Origin: Tubiluchus corallicola
Lineage: Eukaryota; Priapulida; Priapulimorpha; Priapulimorphida; Tubiluchidae
Assembly: GCA_030141605.1 (NCBI GenBank)
Contig: JAQGDQ010000218.1
Location: 62,001 to 126,000 of the forward strand
Direction: 5' to 3'
DNA length: 64,000 nucleotides
A program made the position numbers and the translations under genes. Of the stretch, positions 15,801 through 26,900 are shown piece by piece (positions within the stretch are counted from its first letter, which is position 1; every line of letters starts with the position of its first letter). The notes below the pieces were generated by a model. It was not told where the DNA came from. It saw only the letters and a program-made list of their open reading frames with translations, and did not search any database.

Positions 15801-16528
15801 TCTGTTTTTTATGACTTGGTTATTTGACTACTTGATAAAATTAGCTTACCTGTGTTTGTTTAAACAGTAGTATGTCCCTTTATCCACTTGCAGTAAGATC
15901 GTTTTTGTTAGCTTAATTATTGTCAAGACTAAATAACTTAATTGAGCTGAAAATCAATGCAAATTTATGTTATGGTATCACAGACAAGAAATATTTTAAG
16001 TTTATAATGAAAAAGTGCTTGTAGTGTGCTGAAAAGTTGAACGATTTTGATGTCAGGTGTGAAATAAGATCTGCACATTCAGTTATGAAGATATTTTTTA
16101 TGAATTCTATTGTAGTTACAATAACATGTTCACTTGTTTAGGTTGCATCTTTGAAGGACCAGCTCGGATCAGAGATTCGTAAACGTCAAGCATACGTTTC
16201 ACGCAGTAGTGGAAAAGTAAGTGAAGATGCTAAGGATTTGCGCAACATCCTAAGTGATTCCCTTGGCATTGTTTCTCGCGACCCGACTCTCGACCCTATG
16301 TCACTGCAACACGAGATACAGAAACTGGATGATTCATTGCAGTACCACGCCAGATTCGACAACACTCCATCAAACAAGATGACTGCACAGACCCGTTCTC
16401 CATCAATACAGCGCACTCGCAGTATATCTCCCACTAGAATGGGACGACCACTCTCCTCCACACCTAGCTTTAGATCTAAGCGTCTGACTGCCGCTTCACC
16501 GAAACTACGATCTAGCCTCAAGAAGTAG
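843..16528 (+). CDS. CROCC: Rootletin (ciliary rootlet coiled-coil protein), C-terminal 1,201 codons, 20 exons
   Basis: Rootletin forms the filaments of the ciliary rootlet and the linker between centrioles. Exons: 843-1012, 1484-1663, 1893-2089, 2704-2879, 3059-3244, 3450-3568, 3893-4018, 4559-4831, 6675-6825, 7661-7914, 8759-8879, 9660-9829, 10112-10285, 10603-10743, 11130-11269, 11598-11727, 12515-12715, 13426-13542, 14877-15071, 16142-16528 (stop TAG). Phases agree across all junctions. The protein is almost entirely heptad coiled coil rich in E, K, R, Q and L. It is broken by a Ser/Pro/Arg linker in exons 9-10 (SPSPARARPKSPTKG, then PPIPPSPLRRRS). It ends in a basic Ser-rich tail with RTRSISPTR. 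Exons 14-19 align with the C-terminal part of vertebrate rootletin (SQLKDKLNEL, LEKDRHALQKTL, TERTLDSRERAHR-like segments, from memory). The first exon seen starts in mid-codon, so the N-terminal part lies upstream. Introns after exons 14 and 17 appear to start with GC. The exon 9 acceptor has a poor pyrimidine tract and is the least certain junction. Confidence 0.92.
4832..6674 (+). other. Largest rootletin intron in the window
   Basis: This intron of about 1.8 kb runs from GTAAGT at 4832 to an AG at 6673-6674. It holds a (TA)n run near 5680-5705 and no coding exon that I can support. The acceptor region has little pyrimidine tract, so the exact 3' end could be elsewhere, although the downstream frame fits rootletin well. 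Other rootletin introns longer than 300 bp (1013-1483, 2090-2703, 3569-3892, 4019-4558, 6826-7660, 7915-8758, 10286-10602, 10744-11129, 11270-11597, 11728-12514, 12716-13425, 15072-16141) were also read and hold nothing I can name. Confidence 0.6.
5680..5705. repeat. (TA)n microsatellite
   Basis: Uninterrupted TA dinucleotides within the large rootletin intron. Confidence 0.9.
9154..9549 (+). mobile_element. Pogo/Tigger-like non-autonomous DNA transposon with TA target duplication
   Basis: A roughly 392-bp element (9156-9547) lies between TA dinucleotides at 9154-9155 and 9548-9549, in the rootletin intron between exons 11 and 12. Its ends are inverted repeats. The left end reads CCGTATTTTCCCGTGTATAA. 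The right end, read from the other strand, gives CCGTATTTTCCCATGTATAA, with one mismatch, and both continue into GAGACCC. Near the right end the motif GGGTCTCTTATACA occurs twice. TA duplication and these ends fit the Tc1/mariner-pogo superfamily. Between the ends is an open frame that looks like the C-terminal piece of a pogo-type transposase. It is therefore a deletion derivative that moves, if at all, with a transposase supplied in trans. Confidence 0.8.
9229..9450 (+). pseudogene. C-terminal fragment of a pogo/jerky-type transposase
   Basis: This open frame, read from an ATG at 9229, carries WNGVKPEVIIKSFKKCGISN followed by a DGTED motif. That is the conserved segment after the DDE catalytic domain in pogo/Tigger and jerky-like proteins. 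It then runs into an acidic tail rich in D, E and S and stops at 9448-9450. The DNA-binding domain and catalytic acids are absent, so it cannot encode an active transposase. It lies wholly inside the small element whose inverted repeats flank it. The intact frame suggests a young deletion copy. Confidence 0.75.
13640..13885 (+). repeat. Possible tRNA-derived SINE in rootletin intron 18
   Basis: The sequence holds an RNA polymerase III B-box-like motif (AAGTTCGAGACT near 13694) and a 3' tail of short T/G-rich repeats (TTTGTGTTTGTCTTTTGTC near 13857-13875). This head-plus-simple-tail layout is typical of SINEs. No clean A box or target duplication was found. The rest of this intron (13543-14876) shows nothing else. 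Confidence 0.3.
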
Positions 16529-18511
16529 TTATTATTCTGTAGAATACTTAATACTGCCATCTTACGCATGCATTTACAAACTTATTAAGATTGCTTTCCT
16601 AAAAATTTTGTATCTGACATGTATACCGTAGTAATGGTATAAAATTAGTAGATTATGAGTTGTAAAATTGTGACTGAAGTTTCATTTATCTAATGACAAG
16701 GAAGGGCTAAATTATGTGAAATGCTATTAGAATGATGGCAAAATTTGTTTGAATTTATTGAATATAGAACAGCAAAATTTACAAAGCAAGTGCCTTCGAT
16801 TTTAATTGTAAATTTTTCTTTCCTGTATGCAAAGTAACAATGCAATACGAGAAACACCAAAGAATGACATATTTTAATATTGGACTATTTCTTATGTACT
16901 TATAGAAAAGTGTTGTCATGTACTTGTCTGTGTTCTCGGTTAATATGACCGTTCCCTTTTAGGAGGAGTTTCACGTGAACAAAATTCTAGAACTTATTTT
17001 ACGATATGTGGTTTTCAGTCTTCATACTGTTATTTTATGGACTAAGTAGTACATGTATTGTCTACTGCATTGGGCCATTCAGTTGCTTTACAGTCTACTT
17101 TTACCGAAGTGAACTTAACTGCATTCCGTCCACGTGAATTTGTAAGTTAGATTCTGGAACTTTTAAATTTAAGTTTAGATATAAGTGTTGTTGTTTGCTT
17201 AATATTTTATGTCAAAACGTCCACTTAATCCTTGCCACATTTTGTGCACTTATACATTTACATAATTGTTGTATTGTCAAATAATTTGTCTTTTAATGTA
17301 CGTACCCTTTTTATCCTGCACGTATTTGTTGTTATTGTAACACATTGTGCTCATTATAACATCTAACATTTATGTTGAGTACTTTCTAGTACTTTGATCG
17401 AATCCAGCATATTTATGATCTTTAGAGCAGATAGATATCATAATTTTACAAGTGCAGTGTAGCATTGCATACACTGCCATGCAGTCAATAGTCCCTTTTT
17501 CATTGTGTATGTGACGATGACTATCTCTGTAGCATGTACAACTGTGCTACCACATGTTTTATTATTGTCATTCATGTGAGCATTCTTTATGACAGTCAGT
17601 TTTAACTATTGTTGCTGTTATAAGTCATGGTGTATTTGGTGACTATTTTCACTGTAGCACATATAGTATCATGGCATCGTGTCTCATTATATTTTGTGTG
17701 TTCCTGTATTTCATTCCTTAATTAACAATTGCTGTGTCACATCATTTTTGATAAAATACTTTTACTTTATTACTATGTATGAAATGAGTTTACTTTATTG
17801 AATTGATAATGTTGTGTAATTTAGTGAATTTGTAAAAGACATCCTCATTTAGTGAATTTATGTTCTTGAACAATTACTGATAAGCCTTCATTTTAAAGTG
17901 CCTATGTGCAAGATGTAGTCACTTAAAGAGTTATATGTAAGGCATTTATGCTATTATTTTGTCTGTTTTTTCTTAAACATAATCCTTACAAGTTCGTTTG
18001 AAGTTCACGTATTTTAGATCACAAAAATCATTAGCAATGATTTGTCTGGGAGTGAATAATTGTTTGCATTGAGAAAGGAGTGAGTGATGTTTAAGGAAGA
18101 AAGTCGGTGACCTTTTAATTGATTGTTTTAAAGTAAATGTTTATGAATGCTGTTATGTAATCATAGTTTTTACATTTTCAGTTGCACTTCACAAATGATG
18201 TCAAAGCACTGTTACTTGAAGTTATATTTAAATTCTAAAGCATTTTATTTGTTTGTTAGATTTCATTAAGCAGTAACTAATCAATGTCTAGTCACCGTTT
18301 ATTGCGCTTAGGAATCTATAGTTGAATAGTACATTATCAATTTTTTGTTCACTTATAGCTGTTATAATTATTATTATCATTATTCTAGTCTATAGATTTG
18401 CACCAAAGACTTATAGATGGCACAGTTATAAAAGTTATCAACCCCTGTGCTAGTTGGCATATTTCATCAACATTGTAAAATTTGTATCAGTTTCAGTTTG
18501 GTTTGACATCA

Positions 18512-18582
18512 GGATGTAACTTTCAGGCCAGTAACATCATGTAACAACATCATGTAACTTTTCAGGCCAGTAACAACAACAA
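18512..18582. repeat. Short tandem duplication with CAGGCCAGTAACA core
   Basis: The phrase ATGTAACTTTCAGGCCAGTAACA appears twice, about 40 bp apart, joined by CATCATGTAACAACATCATG. It looks like a recent local duplication with small indels. Confidence 0.6.
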
Positions 18583-19827
18583 TAATTGTGTACAAGTAAT
18601 TTTGTCTTATGCACTTGGTGTAACGTTATTTAGATCTCAGTTTCCTATTAAACCTATATTTGTAACTGGTGGTTGTTATTAGATTTTTGATTGTACACAA
18701 ATGTTGTTGCACATTTAAATGATTTTGGGAAACTTGGTGTTTATAATATCTTTTTCAATGAATTTGATACACCTACATCAGATGTTAAGTGTCATATGTG
18801 CATGACACCCGTCAAATTAAACCTTTTTTGGCATGTGTCCCCATTATTATTTTAACCTGCCTTATAGAAAATTATCGCATCTAACTTATAAGTACTATGC
18901 GACCTTGTGATTTAATAGTAGCATGTTAGCAGCATTATGTCAAACTTGAAATTTCACTAGTTTCTTTTATACACTAATGACTTCAACAGATGCGACTATG
19001 TCTTTTAAATACTTCCTTGTGAAATGTTCCAATCAAAATATGTGGCGCTATCTATTGACAAGCAAATGGACAGACTCATGACTCTTTTAACTGTCACACA
19101 GCTTTGTGCCAGAGTTTGTTGTTTCTCTGCCAAACAGATCAAAATTTAACTGGCTCATACAATTTTTCGTAACCACATTTAACCTATTTGTATTATGAGT
19201 ACTGGTAATAAGAACAAAATATTACATGCAGTTATAAGTTTAATATAATGACTTACACTCAAAACTTTTAGTATCACACGAATTTTATGTCAAAAATTTG
19301 GCGAAGGCTTGACTTGTAATGATAACATTGAAGGCTTAATCGTGCAATGTTTATTATTTTTATTCTGTAAGTAATACAGCTTGTAAGTCTATTATCATGT
19401 AAGCTAGTGACCTGTAAGTTAAAATTACAACCAGCAACAAACTGTCTTTCTGTAACAGTTTTTGCTAAACCCAAATGCAACGCAGACTGCTTCAAGGAAA
19501 TCACATGTTTGTTATCTTACATTTGAATCTACCTCCGTAGTCATCTATGAAAGCCTACAAAGATCTACTTATATATAAAATTATTCTGAAGCTTAATTTG
19601 AATCTTAATTTTCGTGAAATGTTTTTCTGTCTTCTTGAAACAAAAGCAAATTATGTTATGTGCTTTAATTTTGTTACACAGCTATGAATTATAACCTACT
19701 GTTACAATGACACAGTTCTCATTAATAAAAATTAAGTTCATGCAAATGTGGCTGATTATAGTTTGCTACTTATTTTTTCATTGGCATAGACTATTATACA
19801 GTATCAGTGCTATCTCATCTCTTGAAG

Positions 19828-20072
19828 ACGTGTGAAACCCCTCTTACGTAATGCGAACCTGTGTGAAGAGGTGTGTTAACTATCAGTAAAAGTGTGAAAT
19901 CATGCTATGTAATGTGAAACAATCTGAAGTAGTGCGAACCAACTTGTAGATGCTTGAAGATGTATCAGTAGGTCATATTAATACGAAGCTGTGTGAAGCC
20001 GTTTAAAACTGTGTAAAAAGTTACCACTTTTGATGACTTATTGTGAAGGCGTTCTTGGAATTATGTGAAATT
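19828..20072. repeat. Degenerate GTGTGAA-type minisatellite beside the sGC-beta stop codon
   Basis: TGTGAA or TGCGAA recurs more than ten times with spacers of roughly 10-20 bp (for example GTGTGAAACC, ATGCGAACCTG, TGTGTGAAGAGG, AATGTGAAACAATC, GTGCGAACCAAC). It begins about 115 bp beyond the sGC-beta stop and is probably in its 3' UTR. No open frame or RNA gene was seen. Confidence 0.5.
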
Positions 20073-20187
20073 CAAAGAGGTCACAAAATATTCATGATAA
20101 ATCATCGCATATTTTGATTTCACACACAGTCAAATCTACTTAAGGACAGATGTGTTATGCAAATACGGGGCCTGTACAGAGATACGA

Positions 20188-20725
20188 CTAACTTGCATCT
20201 CTTCTCGAGAGAAACCATGTTTTTATGGGCTCACTCTTTCCTTTCATGCGAACTTCGCCTCTGTAGGTGAATTGAAAATCTTCATTATAGTTTTCTTTCT
20301 TTAACAAGAACCTGCAAAAACCATATGAAATTATTAATTCCTTAATGCTGCATATTGACGATGACACCTAGCCTATCAAATTTTGCTTATAAGTTCCTAA
20401 ATTAATTCGTTTTACTAATATCTAACGGCATCAATAAAGTGACCAGACGGGCTGATATTTCTTTTGAGGGGCGTTTTCTGCATATGTTACCGAGAATTAG
20501 AATTTAAGCTGCTACGGCGAAAAATAATTCAAAAATTATGCAGCTCAGACTCATGCAAATAAAATCGTACTTGAACGCGTCCTCGGTTACGTTGATTTTT
20601 CCTGTCTCTCCAGTTGTTTCGGTTCGACTAGATAAATTCACTGTATTACCAAACAGGCAATACCGAGGCAGCTTTTTACCAACCACACCTGTAACCACTT
20701 CTCCAGAATGTATGCCAATTGTTAG
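20188..20725 (-). CDS. GUCY1B1: sGC-beta exons 7-8: end of catalytic domain and C terminus
   Basis: Exon 7 (20571-20725) follows TTTATAG and encodes [33 protein letters not shown] and INVTEDAF. Exon 8 (20188-20311) follows TTTTTGCAG and encodes the end of the domain, [20 protein letters not shown], and the stop TAG at 20188-20190. The 259-bp intron between them is of ordinary size, unlike the intron before exon 7. Confidence 0.92.
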
Positions 20726-20949
20726 CTATAAACAATGGAAACATGAATGGCACGCGTGTTGCAATAGAAACAGAACTAGGCCTAAATAAGATGAGTTGTT
20801 TTCTAATTAGTTGCAACAGAAGCAAGAAAAAGCAAAAAATTATTCATTCATTCTACAAACATGAAAAGACTCGTTTTAGTTTATAGTCCAAGAACCTGTA
20901 ACGAAATAACAAACTCATCTGGAACAAGATTTTTGACCTTTTCCGATAG

Positions 20950-20999
<50 letters not shown>

Positions 21000-23900
21000 G
21001 CCTATCGGAAAAGGTATATAGCCATATATTATATATATATATTAGCTGATAATACATTATTTTATACCATCTTAAATACCACTTAGTTGGGTAATTTTGG
21101 CTTTAGTGCTGCGTTGGCGGCCATTTTGAATGACCTTGACCTTGAATGACATTGAAACACTATTTTTCTGACAGGCCATATACATGTGAGAATACATTGA
21201 TGCCGTCTTAAATGCCACCTAGTTGAGTTATTTTAACTTTAGTGCTGCATTGGCGGTGCCCAAAATGGATTTACGGGGACTTTTAATATGTTATTCTGGA
21301 TGATTTTCTGGGTGTCTGTGTAAAAATTCAGCCATACACTATTTTTGTCCGGGTCAAACCTTATTACGACCGGACTAAAACTATGAATATCATTCACTTG
21401 TTACTACATAAGGGTCTAGCCTAGGCTATATTAAATTATATTCGATTTAAAAAATCACAACTTTGCCGCATTAACTAGCAACAAAATACGCTCCATTGTA
21501 TGCTAAAAACTATCCATACTTCATACTGAAAGCCCTCCTAAAAACTCTGCTCCCGTCATAAAAGGGTGCTTATTTGTGAAATGCCAGACTCATAGTCTTA
21601 ACTACGATATGCACTGGTCGAAAATCATATTCGTGATGAGGAAGTTAAAGGCCTTTTGGGGTACCTGTTTGCCTCCTGAAAGCCCGCTCTCGTTACAAAA
21701 GAGTAGTTATTTGTGCAACGCCAGATTCATACTTACAACATGCAGTGGTCAAAAGTCATGTTCCTGGCGAGGAGGTTATTGTGGTGAATAAATTTATAAA
21801 TCGATGATTTTCGATATTTTGGTATAAGAGATGCCTGCCTCCCTGATTGCATGAATAAATTTACAGATCGTGCGATAAGAAACTCACCCAGCTGAGAAGC
21901 TCGGATTTAATGAACTGTAAACAGCGTAGGTTGTCAGAACTAAAAATAGCGTTTACGTCAGGACACTCTAAGATGCTTAGGATAATTAGCTAACATTAAG
22001 TCGAGACAGATGTACCGTTCATAATGAGCAATATGCACAAAATTGCTAGTAATTAACAAAACTCTGCGAGGTCATTGTTTCTTGAAGAAAGAACACGGAT
22101 ACGTTTTACGGGCGTATAATGACTGCGTCTTCAAAACTTGTCCCATAAATTTTGTTGCTTCATACGACGCAGAAATTGTGGAAGGTTACTGCAAGGTTAC
22201 TTCAATGAAATATAAGCCCCGAGTTCGAATAACTCAGCGCTAGTTCCAGCCAGTACATCTCGAAAAGTACTGGAACAAGACACGTGTTGTGTGTACGGGA
22301 AATCACACGGAGGGCTGTTTGACCGACAAGACTCTGGAAGTTCAGCGTGGACATCTTTCTGCGTTCCTAGGATAATCTGGGCACTGAGCAAACAAGAAAT
22401 CTTGTATCAGCTATCGGAATTGACCAAATTGTATTGTACATTGGGTCAAATCCGCAGAGTTAAGTACTCTTAACATATTGGTAAAACTGAGAATTAACTG
22501 TGCATATCATCAGTAGTTCGCTTTGAATTAACTGTCGTCCATATTGCGGGGGCGTAGCTAGGAAACTTGAGAGATATAGACCTTTTCTCACAACGCGAAG
22601 GTCAAGGTGAAGTTTAGATAAGACGATCATTGCTTACTAGACTGATATCCAAAGCTCTCGGAGTCAGGTGAAGGATTCACCTTATAGCATTTAGGAGTTA
22701 AGCGGACATATTAAATTCAATCTATACGATACATAGATTTAAGTCACCTTACACTATACGATCTAGATTAACAGAAACATTAGGCATTTTAATTTAAGAA
22801 GGTGATAACTGGTGCCGTGACCAGGATTTTAGTGTTTTGCTATTTAGTATTTGCAATCTTTTGTAACTTTAATTAAGGTTCGGAATTTTGTAAACATTGT
22901 GAACTTATTATATACGATAAGTACGTTATTCTCAGGAGACGCGACTATAAACGCCACTGGAGACTGAGAGTGAAAGTTAGAGCAAGCCTTGAGGACATTC
23001 GACAATTGGAAAGTAATTACCGTAACGAATCGGAGACAGCACCAGAACGACGTTGGAACCCCCTCAACCAATTGGTGAGTGGTTTTTGTATTGTCAAAGG
23101 TGTTAACAGCCTGTAAATTGAAATTATGATTTGTGAAGATTGCTGAGAGAGCAAACGTAAAATATGTCGAACCCTCCTGTTATTAGCTCAGGCTTGTTAA
23201 GAACAGAGGAAAACCCTCTGGTAGAGAGAGTAAATTGGCTCTCATCTCAGTTGGGCGCCATTGCTGATCAGTGGGCCTTAGATAGTGCGGCCAAATTTAT
23301 TAAGAACTTTACTGGCGAAGGATATGATTGTAGTGAAAGTTTTAGGCAATGGATTCAAGATATTAGCCGGAGAGGTTTCTGCACGTCAAATGACTCAGAA
23401 CAGACCGGTGGTTTATGCATAAGATTAGCATATATGACAGTAGGAGGAGCCTGTGGGCGATATTTAGATGCTAGCCGTAAAATCTGGTCGAAATTGAATT
23501 GGGGTCAATTTATTTCGTTTTTAGAACCTAGATATGTCAGTAGAGTGGAAGTAACTAGACATATATTAGAATTAAGATCGATGCGGCAGCATAGACAGGA
23601 ATCATTGCGGCAATTGGTCGATAGAATTTGGTTCCACGCGAGAATTGCATATAAACCTTTAGAAATAGAAAAACCATTAGTACAAAAGGTTTTAATTGAC
23701 GTGTTGGTAGAATCACTACTAAGTGACAAGTTACGTGCGAAGTTAATTAAGCACAATCCAGCCACTTTAGAAGCAGCGCTTGCTCGCTGTAGGTTGGAAG
23801 AAAGCAATCAAGGAATTGCTAGGTTAAGGAACCGACATTCACGTCAGGGGTGTTTGGAAATGCCAAGAGAGTTAGGGAAATTAGCAGCCACAAATAACGA

Positions 23901-26900
23901 GGAAGAAGAGTGTTTAAGGTGCCCACAGAGTACTAATGGGAGAGGGCTGCAGACCAGAGCCTTGCATCTTCGAGATAATGAATGCAAGGAGGTCACGAGT
24001 AGGTTACGAAGCTACCGGCGGTCTGTCTCCGCCGACCGGAGCTTATATGTGGAGACTAGCGGCGCTGTAGATGATAAATATTTGAATAAAAAACGAGTGT
24101 GCAGAGATTGCAGTAAAAATGTGATTAGCAGAAAAAGGCGTGATGCGCGTAATAAGTGCCAGAGTAATTTGAGAATGGCGGGTATAAAAAGGGGTGATTG
24201 GAAGGCCGTAAGAGAGCCTCGATCTATCAGGTCCATAAGTAACAGAGAATCATTAATCACCCAGCCAACATGTTTTGTTGAGCTAAATGGACGACCGACA
24301 CGCTTATTAGTGGACACGGGCGCTTCCACCTCGTGTATATCCCTAAGATTATATAAAAAACTAGGTATGGGCGCTCCTAATGTAAGCAACAAGAAATTGA
24401 AAGGTGTCACAGGCATGGCTATGCCTATAATTGGCGAAAAAGTTATTGAAACGAAATTTGGGATTAGTAAAGTACGCCTCAGATATCAAATAGCAGAAAT
24501 GAAACAAAATGCTATATTAGGGATAGACGCCTTACACAGTCTGGGCGCGAGTTTGGACTGTGGAAGGAAGTTGTTATTTATTGGGAAAGAGGCCCATTTA
24601 CTTGCTTTAAATAAAGTTCGCGAACAGGAGCTTGATATTTTACTCGCAGATGAAAGCGTTTACCTACCTAGCTATAGTGAGATAACTATGCGTGTTCGAT
24701 TTAAACGAGATAGGCCTTGTGGACAGCTATTATGTGTTGAAATGGCTGAAAATGCACCCGTGTTTAAGAACCGCTCAGACGTAGGTTTTGAGGCTGGTTT
24801 AATTGGGGTAGAAGACGGGAGAAAGAGCTCCCTACTTCTACGAAATAATTCGAGTAGGCCTATCAGAATTAAGAAGAATAATGTACTTGGCACTGCGCAA
24901 CAGGTTAGCATAGCAGATGTACATGCTATTGCGATGACGAATAGTCAGAAGATTAAAGGCGGTTCGGATGATATTAATATAGAAAATAGTCAGGAAAGGT
25001 ATCGAGATGATAGCCTTCGCTGCATGCCCGCGCGAAACGAGGGAATGTGGCGGTTTCCCCAGGTCTCTAATGACCGACAATTAGCAGTCAATGCGATGGC
25101 TAGAGGCAAGATGCCTAATGATAACGCGCGCAGTAGGGCAGCAGATAATTATCCACAAGAGGGTGGACTCAAGGTTCAATATGATAATAGGGGCGGAATG
25201 TTTGTAGAACTCAGAGATTTAGAGGGCCCTTCGGCCAGTGAATTTACGGTGAATATAAAGGATGGTTACAAACCATGGCGATATCATGATGGAATTTCGG
25301 GAGAACAGGTAGATGCTGAGTTTAACTTGGATCATTTGGCTCCCATTTGGCGATCAAAGCTAGAAAAGTTATTAAATAGGTGGAAAGGGGTGTTTGCTAG
25401 CACTGACCTAGAACTAGGGCAGACCAAATTAGCTGAAATGAGAATTGACACTGGTGACGCGGAACCTATTCGATCAAAACCGTATCGAATACCCAATAAT
25501 TTAGAAAAAGAATTAGATAAGATTATTCGTGAATTATTGGCAGCAAAAATTATAGTACCAGCTAATAGCCCATGGGCGTCACCTTGTTTATTAGTTAAAA
25601 AGGCTGATGGAAAAAGCTATAGGTTAGTGATAGATTACAGGAAGATTAATAAGTGTGTAAAGTTCGACGCCTATCCTAGTCGAACCCTTTCCAATTTCAA
25701 AGACAAATTACAGGGGGCCAAATATTTTAGTTGTCTAGATTTAAGACAAGGGTTTTTACAAATACCTGTTCACCGAGATGACCAGCCCAAAACAGCCTTT
25801 GTGACCCAAGGCGGGGCGTACATGTTTACTCGTAGCCCCATGGGTCTTTTAACTAGCCCATCAGTGTTTTGGCGGGTCATAAATAAGTTATTAGATGGAA
25901 TAACGGATAAATTCAGTATAGCCTACCTGGATGACATTCTTGTGTACTCAAAATCCAGGGAGGAACATTTACAACACTTACAAGAAGTGTTTAGACGTTT
26001 AGAGGAGGCGAATTTGCGCCTGAAGCCGTCAAAATGTCAATTCTTTAAGACAGAAGTGCAGTTTCTGGGGTATATAATTAGCAAGGATGGATTAAGGCCC
26101 GACCCCGAACGTGCAAAAGTAGTACAAACAATGGACCGCCCAGTAAATGTGAGAGGGGTGCGAAGTTTTATAGGTAGTTGTAATTACTACCGAGCTAACA
26201 TACCGAGATTTGCAGAAATAGCTCGGCCTTTAACAGAGTTAACTAGAAAAAATGTTAAATTTGTATGGGGGAATGCCCAAGAAAAAGCTTTCAAAGAGTT
26301 GAAAGCGGCATTATTGAACCCCGTTATGTTAACGCACCCAGACACGGAGAGGCCCTATATTTTATATACAGATGCAAGCTTATATAGTGTGGGAGGTGTA
26401 TTGACTCAAGAAATTGATGGAGAGGAAAGACCAGTAGAATTTTTCTCTCATCAATTAACACCTACCCAGCATACGCGATAATTTACGGTATACGGAAGTT
26501 ACACCATTATCTGTATGGTAGTCGCTACGTGATACGTACAGACCATAAGAGTCTGCAGTATTTGCTTGAGAGCAAACAATTAAAAAATGCAAAATTAGAG
26601 AGATGGGCCTTGTTACTATTGCAACAAAATGCGAAGATTGAGTATTGTCCCGGGAATAAGAATCCCGCGGATCATTATAGTCGACTACCAATGAAATTAA
26701 TGGAACCGCAAGCAAAACCGCCAATTAGTAAAAGAGATTTAGATGCTAGGTTGCGCCGCCTAGAGAGTAGAAGAAATACTCATGAATTAGCCGCTATAGG
26801 AAATGATAGTTCGCCATCAGAGAGCAGTACAGTTGATGATCCAGCACGCCCAGAGGCCTCTGCTGAGACCCTTACTGCGGATGGTCGATCTAGCTCATTA

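Larger units (their letters stand above)
16529..20187. other. Convergent intergenic / 3' UTR region between rootletin and sGC-beta
   Basis: The two genes point towards each other here and no coding exon was recognised. The region should hold both 3' UTRs. Candidate poly(A) signals are AATAAA at 19724-19729 for the plus-strand gene and its complement TTTATT at 19350-19355 and 19358-19363 for the minus-strand gene. None is close to either stop codon, so the UTR lengths are uncertain. Confidence 0.5.

Noticed and set aside
22043-22243. 66-codon open frame in the 5' LTR (and at 31455-31655 in the 3' LTR)
   Set aside because: Its identity in both copies is explained by LTR duplication; no domain or coding signature is visible.
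26479-26481. Programmed stop readthrough or frameshift in the retrotransposon pol
   Set aside because: Conserved residues are missing at the junction, there is no slippery site or structure apparent, and the site lies inside RNase H rather than between gag and pol.
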